Part shown: positions 27,401 through 38,589 of the stretch, piece after piece
Layout: each line of letters starts with the position of its first letter
Position numbering within the stretch: the stretch's first letter is position 1
NCBI GenBank assembly: GCA_947652115.1
Contig: OX393573.1
Coordinates: 12,369,362 to 12,433,361, forward strand
Source of the DNA: Blastomussa wellsi
Taxonomy: Eukaryota; Cnidaria; Anthozoa; Scleractinia; Plerogyridae
Direction of reading: 5' to 3'
Length of the DNA stretch: 64,000 nucleotides
Notes under the pieces: model-generated
What the model saw: the letters and a program-made list of their open reading frames with translations, nothing else
What the model was told of the DNA's origin: nothing
Databases searched by the model: none
Translations under genes and position numbers: made by a program

Positions 27401-30400
27401 TTCCGGCACCCGAGCTGTAATTTTCCTCATGTTTCTTTGTATTTCCGAGCGAAGTTCCCGGCATTAGCCTCGCATTCATGTTCAAATGGCTGTCTCCCCA
27501 GGGCCGTCGGGGAATACGAATATTGTCTATTGCAATTACGACATTTATGGTTTGTGCTTCTGTTTTCCCTTGTTTGGTTGCTAGGCTCCGGTATTATATG
27601 TAGACTTACCAGGCTCTCTAATTTGACATTCTAGCATATTAAGAAATGGAAACTTATGGGTGTGGTTGGATGGGGTTGGTATTGGGTTTTAGGCATGACG
27701 TATAATTATATTGGGTTGATTCACTATACAAATGTCCTAAAGTTGTTGATCATACACATGTGTACTGTTATATGACGTCGTAGTCCTTGTATTCCCGAAT
27801 ATTTGTTTCGTTTCGTTTGTTCGTCTTCCGTCCATTCATTCGTTTGCTAGTTTACTTGTCTAGTAGGGACATGGTTCGAGAATGGTCCTTAAAAGTTTCA
27901 TAATCTTCATAAATTAAATTGAAATAATAGTTTATGGAAAAACAGGACAGCACCAAAGGGACAAAAACAATCAACGATGGCTTCGTATGAGGAAGATTGA
28001 GAAGGATTGCATTTAACAGACTTGGGCTTAACTTTTCAAGATGCGTGCCTCGTAATAGAGCCGCTTTAAATGATTTTGAAAGACCTTGTTCTTAGCCAGA
28101 CAAATGGCACTAGCTAAAAGTCCCAGCAGCTTGACTAATGTCTGTCTGTCTGTCTTTCTCTCTGGTTGTCTAGTTGTCTGTCTATTAGCAGATCATTCAG
28201 TGAGTTCGTTATGTTTCCTTAGAATGAGCGAGTTAATTCAAATGCGACAACGATCACCGTGGCTGTTTCCAGACATTGTGTACTATTTGACGCCATCAGG
28301 GAGAGAACACAATCGATGTCTGAAGATTCTTCATGGCTTTACAAACAAGGTGCATGTAACAAATAGTTAGAATTGTTTACCATATAATTATGGGAAGAAA
28401 ACACGTTGTTTTGATAATTTATTATAATGTAAGTTGTAACGCTCAAAACGTAATCCATTAATTGATTGTACAACTGATTAATTGATTAATTAAGTGATTT
28501 ACTATCTTTCTGACGGACTGACTGACTGACTGGTGACCGATTAACTGACTGATCAAAGACGACTTGAGCCTCCCCTCAACCACCCCCCCCCCCCCCACCC
28601 ACACCCTCCTATGGCATTCTTGGGCAAAATACTCTACTTCCCCAGTGCCACTCTCCACCCACTCCTGAGTATAAATGTATGCCGGCTAATTGTTGGAGGA
28701 ACCTTACAGAATGCTTGGGGGTGACTTGCATCTCATCTAGGGAAAGTGTCAGCTGCTCCAGGCTGCTCAGCACTGTGAACCATTAGTTAGGAGCTTTTAC
28801 AGATCTTCTCATTCTTTGAGAAAAAATAATTGACACGATAATTTGGGAAGTGGTAAAAGAGTTAGTGACATATTATTTTCTGATAGGTAATCGACGAGCG
28901 AATTGCTAACAGAAAAGCCAAGGAAAACCAACAAAAAGGAGTGGAGAAGGAGGGGGAGAAGAAGGAGAAGGAGGAATGCGAATTTATCGGAAAGAAGCGC
29001 CTGGCATTTCTTGATTTGTTACTGGAAGCTTATGACAACAGAGAAATCTCACGAGAAGGAGTCAGAGAAGAAGTGGATACATTTATGTTTGAGGTTAGTT
29101 CTCTTGTATGCTGCTCAAACCACCCTTTGATTGGTGAGATTCAAAGCAGGACAGAATCTCTGCCCATGGTGTGATTTCGCCTCGTGTTCACCTCTGGCCG
29201 TTCCCATGCGAATAGCTTTCCACCCTTTGAAAGAGCAGTGGAACAAACAATAGAAGTAATCCCCCTTTAATAAGCCTCCTAAACAATAGCAGTGAAATAT
29301 TGCTACATTAGAGTCTTATTACAAGTTTACGCGATCCGCTACACCACCGATTTACTGACAACAGCCGAGAGATGTACCTGGTCTGTCACTGTCGCTATCC
29401 TCCAACCGACAATGAATTTGTAATAGACTATGCAAATGTGGCTGTCTACATTGCCCTAGCTTGCCAAGAGCCCACAGTTATTTGAACAGTAGGTTAGTCT
29501 GCGATCATGCCCTGACCCCCCCCCCCCCTTCCTCCCTGCTTGCCATCCTGGAAAAGGAGAGCTCCACATACGCGTACAGACTGGGGGGCGGTGGGGGGGG
29601 GGGGGGGGCGGGGGGTGGGTTGTTGGGCACAACAAACGAAGGGGCAAACGAAGGTGTACGTGTACAACGAATTATTCTTGTGGAAATCCGAGGCCGAAAT
29701 TAACACCAACCGGACAAACATTGGTTTGACAGTTAAATTAGGGGGCGGATGACGGCCGGTTTTATAAATGTATACCAGGCGTTATGTTTTCCTTCTTCTT
29801 TAAGAAGACGCCTGATCACAGGTGATCAGTTGGTTAGAGCGCCCAACTGGTATCTGAGAGGTCATTGGTTGGAGTCCTGTCTTTGACTCAGATTTCTTCG
29901 TTGGCAAAATGAATATTATTTTCATCTATTTCCTCTTCCGTTAGGGCCATGACACAACAGCTGCTGGGATTACTTGGGCGCTGTATCTCCTGGCCCGACA
30001 TCCCTTAATACAGCAACAGGTTCGCGAAGAAGTGGACGGCTTTTTTGGTGAGTGTTGCGCGCGGTTCAGTGGCTTGGTGTCTCGAGCACTAGCACTGAGT
30101 TACAATGTTCGCGAAAGCAGCAAGGACCCGACTCGAAAGCGCGGCCGAAGTTGCTATCCTAGAAACACTGTTGAAAAACGTACTGCTCGTGACGTCACGA
30201 TTTCTCAAGTAGTCATCTGCAGCTAGAGAAGCCATAATTCTACCTCAAATGTGCGAACTTTTTTGTAGCAAAAAGTCGGAAAAAAAAAAACATTAAGATG
30301 GTAGAATTTGAGAGGTAAAAAACAGAAAGCAATCTACCTTTACTATAAATCTTAAGGTTAAATGTTCAGCGGTTTTCTTAAAAATTGTCAGAATGTTGGC

Positions 30401-33400
30401 ATTTTCAGTCATTCTTTCCGCGGTGTCACTCTAGACAGGAAGCAGCTCTCGCGAGGTTTCACGTTAAGAGCATGCTAAACTTTGTGGTAGTTTTAGAACA
30501 AACACTAGGAACAAACAAGAACTTCCGTACTTGAAGACAAGTAAACTTACTGCGACGCAGCTGGTGTGACGGACTTATGATGCAGATTTAACTAAAAAAA
30601 AATCAATAGAACAACAGTACTAGTTTGCACTGAGTTACATACAACACTTAATGCATAGTACCACTAACTTTAATTTTATAGAACAGCGTCCAGACACACT
30701 GACAGTGGAGGATTTGAAAGAGCTGCGTTATTTGGAATGTGTAATTAAGGTAATGTACGTACACAGTAATCTATCGAGGCATGGTTTATCTCCTGTTTCC
30801 ATTTTAGCATTGCAAGTTCGTGCAAAACGAGACCTTTTGAAAAATGACTAGTTCAGTAGGAATGGATTTTAGCGGAAAATCAACATACTAGTGTTTAAAT
30901 GCGTCTTTCTGTGATTTCAAATTTTCTCACCAGGACTCGTTTTCAAACATTGAGCTAGCTTGGAATTCGGGCCTAAATAAAATTAATTACTAGCACGTCG
31001 TTTGTTAATATGCCAATGATTTTTTTAATATCATTTGCCGCAGCTACAGGTACCTTAGGCGGTCGGGAAAAGAATGAAATTGCTCTGTTTTTTTGTATTT
31101 TTTGTATCCCAGTTTCCTTAGCATGGAGCGACAGAGCCTATTTCTATTCCAATCGGATGGTATGCTAGTCCATCGCAGGTTGGCAACACTAATTTCTCAT
31201 ATTTTTTAACTATACAAACATTTTACCTTAGTTTATATTGTTTCTTTTAAGGAGTCTCAGCGTATGTTTCCGTCTGTGCCGTTTTTTGCGAGAACGACTT
31301 CTGAAGACTGCCAACTGGGTAAGTCTTCGTATCTTCATTCGCTCGGTCGGTGGTTTGTCTGCCTATCCATCTGTCCGGCTGTCCGTCCAACAATTTGTTT
31401 GATCGTTTGTTTGTTCGTTCTTTTATTATTTGACCGTTTGTTTATCGGCGTGGTGTTAATAGGCCCTTTGCACGACCCAGTCACACGGTACAAAATAACA
31501 CCCTGCTGGGTGCGACTTCATGTCCCAGAGCGTAACTTGCCCATCAGTGACGTGTTGTTAACAGGCCAGCCTGCTAGGCCAGACTAGTAAGAATTTACTC
31601 ATTAGCGCAGAATGTACTATTGTGATGGTTTGGTGGGGGATTACCTGTTAACTCACTAACCGCAAAGCACTAAAGTGCTATGATGTAAACTTCAATAGCC
31701 AGTTAATTAATTATTATTAGTCAATTAGTCGCACGGCCATATGCATTGGAGGCTCTTGCTCTGCAAGTACCGTTTTAATTTTTGTTTTAATTCGTTTTGT
31801 CGGTGACCAGGGTATCATATATCCGCCAATTAAAAGTCAATTTCCAATAATAAAAAGACAGCCGAAAATACCTCCCATGCCTGCACGAGACTTGACTTGA
31901 CCTTATAATTCACGTCCTAGTTAAAAGTTAATCAGCCGCTAATTAAAAGCAAATTAATAAATATTTCCAATGATAACACTGGCAGCTGAAAATACCTTGA
32001 ATGGCTACACGAGAACTGTAAGTCATGTTGTGAATGTCACGCTATAATATGCAAAGAGGTCCACCAGGATTGTCAGCTCAAATTTTATAACATCCAGGAA
32101 ACAGACATCTCGGCTGCTGACTCGTCCCCAGTTGTCTCTTAAGCGAAAAATAGTAGGCGCGGGGAATGATGGGAAAATGGCAGACGAGGGAGCGAGACGA
32201 GTGGGAAATCTTGAGTCGAAAAGTTGTCCCGCGCTGTTTTCACCATTTATTTCACTCAAAATACGTCTGGATCTAGGTAAATAGGCTCCTATTAGGGAAT
32301 TTGTCACCATTTTAGTGAGCTGGAATCGTAACAAGATGCCAATAACTGAAATGATATCGTCCGATTTGATGCAAGAGGACTGAGAGCTGTCCGTTACAAC
32401 AAAGGCAAAGGAAATGTCTAACTCAGGCTTCAGGACGGTAGTATGCGGATATGCGGCTTCGATTTACGAAAAGAAATATCCTGCATCGCGCAAACATCAC
32501 TACTGTTGCTTATTTCAGTCGTTATTTTTGGCGTACCATCGAGTACCGGCGTGCACGTTTGCGAAGTTGAACCGCTGGGATTATCGCTATTTTGACAGCT
32601 CTTGGGTGGCTTACAAAACGTCAGAAGTATTGGAACAGGGGAAATATCATAGTATCACTCTGTGTTAGCTTGTTTATTGAGAGGCATGAATCCCTCAAGC
32701 CTTAACATAGGATTGCAATGTTGATGTGTTATCGTTTATTAGTCAATAAAATATTTATCTCTGCATGATATCACGCAGTGAACAGTGAATGTCGCGTTGA
32801 TTTATTCCCTTGTTTCATTCCATGAAAAAGTTCAGCAGCTCGTTTTCAGAATAAATTGAGCCGATATAGCTGACAACTTTCACGGCGATATGTTGAAACA
32901 TGATTGTGGGAATATCATTCAAAAGAGTCATAGGTAGTTCTTTGATCTGCTTTGATCAGTCGGAGTGTAATCGCAATATTCGAATAATCGGACATGCGGC
33001 AGCGCTTGTGGGTTGAAGTCGGCTTTCATTGAGCTTATATCTAGTGTATTTGCTATACTTCCGCGGAAGGAAAGCCACAATCTTGGAAAAAACTGTTGAG
33101 ATACTTGTACAAATTAAAACCAATTTGGGTACCACAGCTCATATCGTCCAACTCCCCTCCCCATTTCAATTTTGACGGGTGTTTTGTGTGTGTTGTCAGA
33201 CCAAAGCCGAGTGAATTGTAAACCACATGAGACCACTTTGGGCAGGGGAGAGGGGGATCAAACATTTTTCACGCGCTTTTAATGCAAGGCAGTCACAAAT
33301 AGAGTGCGCCATTTGTTTTTCTCAACTAGGCTCCTGCCTTTCCCCTTCCCGTCATCCATCGCGTCTTACAATTTTCTTTTAGGAGACGACTGGGGACGAG

Positions 33401-36138
33401 TCAGTTTCAGTTGTACTGCGTATGGAATTACCTCTTGAAAGAAATTTTTTTTTTTTTTTTTTTTTTGCTTTGATCCGTTTATGTACGGATATTTGATAGA
33501 GAACGGAATCTTCACCATTCACCAGGCCATTCACAGCCCATACCATGTAAACAAAACACTTGACCTTACGATTCACGTCCTAATATCGGATGGCCGGTTA
33601 ATGTTAAAGCCAAGAGTCCGGCTATGCGTTCCATGAATTTCTTGTTAATTATTCTCGTGAAAGGGAATAGGGGGTGGGGAGAAATTGACGGTGTTTGTAA
33701 GGTAAAATGCGCATGTTCTCGCGATAAACCTACGCTACTTCTGTTTCATAACAGAAAGGTATATATTTGCTTCGAAACACCCTCTGTTTTCCTTCTGGTA
33801 GTTTCCAGAACAAAGCGCGGTGTTCTTCGCGCATGCATAGAAGGTTACTGGTGTACATTACTGGTCCAAGAGTTTGTGCTCCTCTTGGCCAGCGGTTGGG
33901 AATGATTGACTGGAACGTCACGTGCCTTTTCTACCGGTAGAATGCAGTGTTGCAGGACGCATGCTCCCTATGTTACTTTGTTAAGCACCTTGGAAACGGT
34001 TTCCAATGAGACCTTCGTTGGTCAAAGCGATATGTACAGTAATTCCGGAGAAACACCTTTCATCGAAGGCGTGCCAGCTCTGGTAAATATTTCACGGACT
34101 GTTCGTTATTAAATATGCCAAATATTCCACCGGGGTTTTCGCCGCAAATCGCGTAACAACCAGGAAACAAATATACCAGCTATACTGCGTTTTCTGATTT
34201 GATCCGTTTGTTATTTTTCGAGAAAAGACTTTCGTGTGTGGTAAATAAATCACGAAACATGAAGCTTTGCATTGAAAAGCATTCATTTTCATCTGAAGGT
34301 CCGTTAAAATTGTAAAGTTTAAAATATTAACACTTGTGCTGCAATTCGTTCATTATTGAAAGAAAACCAGCTGCCATCTATATCGAGGAAAGGAAAAGTA
34401 TCATGTTACACAAAAGTATCGTGTTACCGTTGTAAGAAAAGGCTAATTAAAGTATCATGTTTGGTTTTTCAACACATATGACAATTGTCAGTCCTATTGC
34501 ATTCTGTACTATCCTGTGAGTTGCTAGAAGGTTTTTGGATTTCTCTACGCGTATGGTTGTTGATTCTGAGATAGCAGAAGTAGCATCAGAAGTAGCCTGA
34601 AACATGTGTTACCTTTTGCATAGTTACCATTCCAAAGAGTGCCTTAAAAGCAAACGGGTGCTTGTTTTCATACAGTCACCGCATAACCAGTTGCGTTTGA
34701 AGCGTTGAACGTTTATATTAATTTGCATCTAAGGAATTTTTTGTAAGGAAAGGCACTCAGCTTCCTCTCCCCGCCCCAAATTTGGCTCACACGTTTCAGC
34801 CCACCCCACTAAAAATATTGCTGCCTGGCCTTTTTATGTCGTCATGCCTATGCTTGTGCGCTGGTGAAAACCAGCCTGTAAGGGTCTAAAGCGCAATATC
34901 ATTATTCTAAATTATCTTGCAGACGGCTGCATTGTCCCAGAAGGTACTTCAGTAGGTGTTATGCCTATCGGAATTCACAGAAATCCTGATGTGTGGCAAG
35001 CACCACTTGAGTTCAACCCTGATCGTTTTCTACCAGAGAACAGTCAGGGACGGCATCCATACGCGTTTGTTCCTTTTTCAGCAGGTCCAAGGAACTGCAT
35101 CGGTAGGTTTGTTTGCTCACACAGCCTTGTGGTTTGTTTTCAGGGAAGTCATGAAAGTCTAATTAAACGTGAGGAAGGCAAGAAAGAAACCGCTTTCCTG
35201 ACGGCGTTTCATAGGTTTCCCTCGCGAGTCTGCCTGGCTGTCTGTCTGCTGTCTGTCTGCCTGCCTTTCTGTCTGTCCATCCATCTGTCTGGCTATCTAT
35301 CTGCCTGTCAGTCTACCTCTCTGGCTGTCTGTCTGCCTGTCAGTCTGTCTGTCTGTCTGTTTCCTGCCTTTATGTCTATCTGTTGTTTGCCTGCCTGTCT
35401 GTCAGTCTGTATCTCTGTTATCTTGTTATCTACCTGTCTGCCTTTCTGAATCTCTGTTTGTCTGTTGCCCGTCTGCCTGTTCGTCTTTCTGCCTGTCTGT
35501 CGGTCTGGTGGTCTAATTTTCAGTCTGTATGTCCACCTGTCTGTCTGTCTGTCTGTCCGTTTCTCCGTGGCTGATTGTTTGCCTGTTTGTTTCTCGTGTT
35601 CAAAAGTTTTGTGATAAGATGATAATCGCAAGAAGTTCGCCATGTGTCAGGAAGTTTCCTTGTTTTTTTTTTTTTTTTTATATTTATCTGGAATATATTT
35701 TGTTTACTACGCATTTCCTTGTTTTTAAACAAGTAAAGTTATCAATCACCAGGTTGCTGGTAAAATATGAAACTTTGAACTATAAAATTTTATCTCTTTT
35801 TAAAGCGGGTAAGGTCACCGCGGCATTAATAGCTGCTAATAGCCGCAGGGAAAATAACAAAAGGAATAGCCGTTCCTTTGCGATGTATTCCACAAACGGT
35901 TAATTATTTTGTTTGTTTCATTTATTTCTGTTTGCAGTATGTAATTCTTTTGTTTGTTCTTCCTCCCCTTTTTAAAGGCCAGCGATTTGCCATTCTAGAA
36001 GAGAAAGTTGTCCTGGCCCACATTTTACGTAATTTTACCATCGAGTCAACGCAAACCTTTGATGATGTTCGACCATGCGCAGAACTGATCTCCAGACCAA
36101 AAGAAGGAATATATGTCTCTTTGGCCAAGCGGCAGTAG
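14772..36138 (+). CDS. CYP4V2-like: Cytochrome P450 CYP4V2-like, gene C (complete, 14 exons)
   Basis: Endoplasmic-reticulum haem monooxygenase, probably a fatty-acid omega-hydroxylase like vertebrate CYP4V2. Exons: 14772-14934, 15740-15852, 21125-21197, 22377-22389, 23279-23399, 23675-23744, 26479-26548, 28223-28349, 28887-29093, 29945-30047, 30682-30749, 31252-31318, 34923-35102, 35978-36138. All borders are AG/GT and the sum is 1536 bases, 511 residues plus TAG (CYP4V2 has about 525). Visible parts: N-terminal anchor (residues 1-24), hinge KLPGPRP, C-helix KWKTRRRL (W126, R130), EEVDTFMFE with the haem-linking Glu at 319, I-helix GHDTT (320-324), ESQR (377-380), NPDRF, and [10 protein letters not shown] with the haem Cys at 457. 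The start is chosen because the anchor begins there and exon 1 then ends in phase 1 as in A, B and D. Introns 2, 3 and 7 hold transposons. Exon 9 is unusually Lys/Glu-rich. Confidence 0.93.
14989..15009 (+). repeat. G21 homopolymer at the start of intron 1 of gene C
   Basis: An uninterrupted run of 21 guanines about 55 bp after the exon 1 donor. It is a strong quadruplex candidate and a place where assembly length is unreliable. Confidence 0.9.
15890..15995 (+). mobile_element. Penelope-like element 3' tail fragment
   Basis: AAAGGGCTAACGCTCGAAAT, then GTCAGCT, TACGGTGGCCAATTCACATT and CAACCCAGTTGATAAAACC. The same sequence, inverted, occurs at 61110-61215. I recognise this tail from GIY-YIG Penelope elements of marine invertebrates. 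It lies in intron 2 of gene C just before a SINE. Confidence 0.6.
16058..16355 (+). mobile_element. tRNA-derived SINE, nearly complete
   Basis: The head has a pol III A-box-like GCGCAGTGGGTTAATGG and a B box GGGTTCGAGCC. The body has GGGCAAGACACTTTACT and TATAAATGGGTACCGGC, and the end is CAGACTTTACCCTACC. It is the best copy in the window; decayed relatives lie at 11645 (minus), 5885 (minus) and 28605 (plus). It sits in intron 2 of gene C. Confidence 0.85.
17030..17204 (-). repeat. 3' LTR of the Ty3/gypsy element
   Basis: 175 bp, near-identical to 20490-20658 and in the same orientation, with TG...CA ends. It carries a few extra bases (ATATGCATATGC region) compared with the 5' copy. Confidence 0.85.
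17501..19865 (-). pseudogene. pol remnant of the Ty3/gypsy element (RT, RNase H start, integrase)
   Basis: Order on the minus strand: RT fingers/palm with [16 protein letters not shown] and [12 protein letters not shown] (19563-19865); the catalytic box ISDDIIVFG near 19420, after an in-frame stop; RT thumb and the start of RNase H with [15 protein letters not shown] (18901-19416); integrase zinc finger H...H...C..C with GHQGI and CVLCQ (18207-18737); core with [11 protein letters not shown] and [14 protein letters not shown] (17905-18111); C-terminal domain with KPGDQVLL (17501-17872). The pieces are in different frames. The catalytic Asp pair of RT is present, but most of RNase H is lost or unreadable. 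Confidence 0.82.
19865..20467 (-). pseudogene. gag of the Ty3/gypsy element (capsid part)
   Basis: An open frame of 200 codons with the Retrotrans_gag pattern: W..W...LEYF near residue 44, then [22 protein letters not shown] and ER..F..A.Q. It starts about 25 bp inside the 5' LTR. It ends where the reverse transcriptase frame begins, so the zinc knuckle and protease normally between them are missing. Confidence 0.8.
20490..20658 (-). repeat. 5' LTR of the Ty3/gypsy element
   Basis: 169 bp, pairs with 17030-17204. The sequence directly inside it matches the position of a primer-binding site. Confidence 0.85.
21252..21835. mobile_element. Tc1/mariner-size TIR element with TA duplication
   Basis: The left end TAGAGCGTTTTCACTCACATGA and the right end TCACGTGAAAACGCTCTA match for 14 bp, then approximately. 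The dinucleotide TA flanks both sides (21250-21251, 21836-21837). The 584-bp interior has no transposase frame. It lies in intron 3 of gene C, 54 bp after exon 3. Confidence 0.75.
22377..22389 (+). CDS. 13-nt microexon (exon 4) of P450 gene C
   Basis: GCTTATTAACCAG lies between AACCAAG and GTAAACTG. It joins exon 3 (ending WLGT-g) to exon 5 (t-DGAKW) as WLGTGLLTSDGAKW in frame. Confidence 0.88.
23468..23628. repeat. Degenerate GAY/AAY trinucleotide tract
   Basis: 160 bp of GAT, GAC and AAT units in intron 5 of gene C. It reads as Asp/Asn-rich in one frame and Met/Thr-rich in another, which produces a spurious frame continuing from exon 5. Confidence 0.85.
24458..24481. repeat. GAT trinucleotide microsatellite
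   Basis: Seven ATG/GAT units after AATAAAGGATATG. The preceding AATAAA makes it look like a retroelement tail, but no body was recognised upstream. Confidence 0.7.
25549..25579. repeat. Perfect 11-bp-arm hairpin in intron 6 of gene C
   Basis: CCAGGGTCGCT (25549-25559) and AGCGACCCTGG (25569-25579) around a 9-base loop. Probably part of a small palindromic repeat. Confidence 0.65.
26572..27538. mobile_element. About 970-bp TIR element in intron 7 of gene C
   Basis: The left end carries AATAGAGAATTTTCGTATTCC, the right end GGAATACGAATATTGTCTATT. The inverted similarity runs about 110 bp inward through CATGAATGCGAG / CTCGCATTCATG and CATGAGGAAAATT / AATTTTCCTCATG. No clean target duplication and no transposase were seen. 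It starts only 23 bp after exon 7. Confidence 0.75.
28582..28596 (+). repeat. Poly-C tract
   Basis: About 14 cytosines directly before the SINE fragment in intron 8 of gene C. Confidence 0.8.
28605..28740 (+). mobile_element. SINE 3' fragment, 16-kb family
   Basis: TTGGGCAAAATACTCTACTT, GTGCCACTCTCCACCC and TATAAATGTATGCCGGC keep the order of the SINE body at 16140-16215. The tRNA head is missing, replaced by a C14 run. It lies in intron 8 of gene C. Confidence 0.65.
29516..29619. repeat. Facing poly-C and poly-G tracts in intron 9 of gene C
   Basis: C12 at about 29517-29528 and long G runs at about 29591-29615 lie some 60 bp apart and could pair as a hairpin. The spurious Gly- and Pro-rich frames here come from these runs. 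Confidence 0.7.
29812..29900 (+). mobile_element. tRNA-like SINE head fragment
   Basis: GTGATCAGTTGGTTAGAGCG resembles an A box and D arm; GGTCATTGGTTGGAGTCC is a decayed B box at the right spacing. It lies in intron 9 of gene C, about 45 bp before exon 10. It is not a functional tRNA because no acceptor stem pairs. Confidence 0.5.
34842..34878 (+). mobile_element. Terminal fragment of the CATAAGCATAAC-type MITE
   Basis: TGCCTATGCTTGTGCGCTGG followed by TGAAAACCAGCC matches the right ends of the MITEs at 50138 and 58091. The left half is missing. It lies in intron 12 of gene C, just before exon 13. Confidence 0.6.
35228..35570. repeat. TGTC/TGCC tetranucleotide-rich array
   Basis: A 340-bp degenerate CTGT/CTGC/GTCT tract in intron 13 of gene C. 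It gives a long Cys/Leu-rich frame running on from exon 13 that is not part of the protein; the real exon ends at the donor after NCI-g. Confidence 0.85.
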
Positions 36139-36436
36139 CGGGGGAAATGAATGATATAAAATCACGGAGGCAAATAGAAAATCGAGAACTGTAGCATAGG
36201 AGTCTACACAGAAAAGGCCCGCCAGTTTCGATCGTAGTAACCGAATTTTGACCAGTTTCAGAGTAATTTTATCTAGACAAAAGATGAAACTTCTAATAAG
36301 AGAAGATTTAGACAGACATTTTAGCATAAAACTAGCGAAATTTACAAAGAACAACGTTTCGCCGTCTTCATAACAGTGTTATCAAGTTGAAATGTTATGA
36401 TTATAAAAAGTGAAACATTCTTATAGTAAACAATGT

Positions 36437-36442
36437 AATAAA
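36437..36442 (+). terminator. Candidate poly(A) signal of gene C
   Basis: AATAAA, the first on the plus strand after the stop of gene C, gives a 3' UTR of about 300-320 bp. Confidence 0.5.
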
Positions 36443-37051
36443 AATGAATGGGTGGTGGTGTTAACGTTGTCTTTTCATTCGAAGTGGCCTCTCGCTCCCC
36501 TAACAACCGAGTGCCGCAATTGGGTAGGGGGTGAAGATAGGGTAACGCCGAGGGAAACTTTGACGTCGACAGAAAATAATTGCAAATGAAGGCTAATTCT
36601 AAATTGCTCAATTGATGATTAGCCTTTTTTTTTTTTCATTTTTGATAGTTGACGTTCATTTTTGCCGTTGGTGATTCGCTAAGCACGTTTCTCTTTCGTA
36701 AGTCGTTGATGCCATTTTAGCGGCATGGATTTTTTATCATCATCTTCGTCACCGCCGCCGCCGCCATGAGCGCGCGTTGGTTATGAAATGGGCGATAACC
36801 TAAAATCATATCATATCTAACAAACGCGAGTGGAATTAATAGAAAATAATGCATGGGTGTGCGGAGATATGAAATTTCTCTTCGACTGTTCAACTCGATA
36901 TCTCACGAGTTATCGCAGCGAACAATTCAGATATGAATTGAAATTCATAGCTCCAAGCAACCAAGAATGATTTTGTTTATTTTATAAACATGTTGGTGAC
37001 GGCGTTTTTGACCATTTTCTGACGATTCCCGAAGATTCTCACGTTTTGCTG

Positions 37052-37085
<34 letters not shown>

Positions 37086-38583
37086 TTATTTTGACGAGCT
37101 CGTAGGGCGAGTCAAAATACAAACGATACTACACAACAAAACGTCTAATGAGAGATTTATTATCCAACACTCCAAACTGTTGATAATTTAAGCGATTAAT
37201 CAAGGAATGTATGGACACGAGAAAACCTCTACTGTATCTTTTATACAACGCCTACCTCGCGCTACATTAAGCTTTCTGCGTTCTTAACCCCCACCGCCAG
37301 CCCCCTTATCCTCTTCCTCATCCTCCTGGCACCTCCTGCAACTTATCCACCTCATGCTCTCTTCTCGATATCATTTCACTTAATTGTTTCCGATCTATTG
37401 GTGCGGGATCAGTTTTTTCGTCATGTGACTGGTCTAGACCATTTGGAAACGCTTGCGGCAAAGCACAGTGTTGTAAATGTATCTTGGTTGATGTTCCAAA
37501 GCTTGCAAATGTTATCAATTAACGTGGAAATTAAGTTCTATATACGATACAAAATGTATCTTTTAAATACTCGATCTGTCTCTTAAGTGTAGCCTGCTTT
37601 TGCTTTTATTATTTACGTGTTATTAATATATGTATTTTCTAATGATGTAACATATGTATCATATACCTATTTGTACTTATAACTATCTAAACTTCGTTCC
37701 TGTAAATACCTGTAATATACATGTTCATACCAATTACTTGTCTGTGGCAGTGACCAACTCGAAAGCTTATGCTACTTTGGTCACTGCGCACATTTTATTT
37801 TTCACTATTTGTGTAATTTAGTTTGCTTATGTTTCCTTCTTGCCATGCACTTTCATGTCGAAATAATTTGTAAATAGTGCAAAAAAATTGAAAACCTAAA
37901 AACCTAAAACCTCGGCCAAGCATCAGTTGCCCTTTATCCAGCCATTTATCGAGCCCTCGATAATGGACCCTTGATAATTTTACCCCGGCCACTTTTCTAT
38001 AACTCCTGATTTCTCGACTGACCAACTATTGTTTATATTGAAGATTCAGCAAATCGTGTTTCTCAACTTCAGAAACAAATGCACTAAATTGCAAAGGAGG
38101 CTAAGGCTGCATGAAATAGGTAGAAGGAGTCATTGGTTGAACCGTGTGGGACCTGTTGACTTTGCGTTGTAATCATGTGTGTCAAAGAGGGAAAACTAAG
38201 GCCACTGTACTCCATAAATGGGCGGTTGGAAAGACATCATATTGCAGAAAAAACGGGGACACATTATTTGCTAATAAGTATCATTGTAAAAAGCGTAAAA
38301 AGCCATATATTTGTTGTCTCGCCATCTGCGAACTGACTGCATTTCTCGCTGACCTCGGAAGCACATCAATTCATCCAACTGCTCTGTGCAGCTCCGTGAA
38401 CTGAGAGAAGCTGAAGAGAAATGATCTAGTTTTCCAAAAGTACACCCGCCATCTGCTCTTCTCCATTCCGCTCTGTTTTTGAAACTAACTGTTCCATTTT
38501 GCTTATGAATTCCCCAATTATTTTTATGTATTCAGTGCATCTATATATCAGTGCATCTCTTTCACATTTAGCTTTGACAGCAT
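36443..38583. other. Intergenic, no gene recognised
   Basis: AT-rich sequence. A short CCG run (36752-36765) and an imperfect inverted pair around GTGTAGTATCG / CGATACTACAC (37050-37135) are visible. No frame here resembles a known protein. Confidence 0.6.
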
Positions 38584-38589
38584 TTATTT

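Noticed and set aside
35103..35449. Extension of gene C exon 13 into a long frame
   Set aside because: The exon ends at TCG|GTAGGT. The extension is TGTC repeat, and the true last exon is at 35978.
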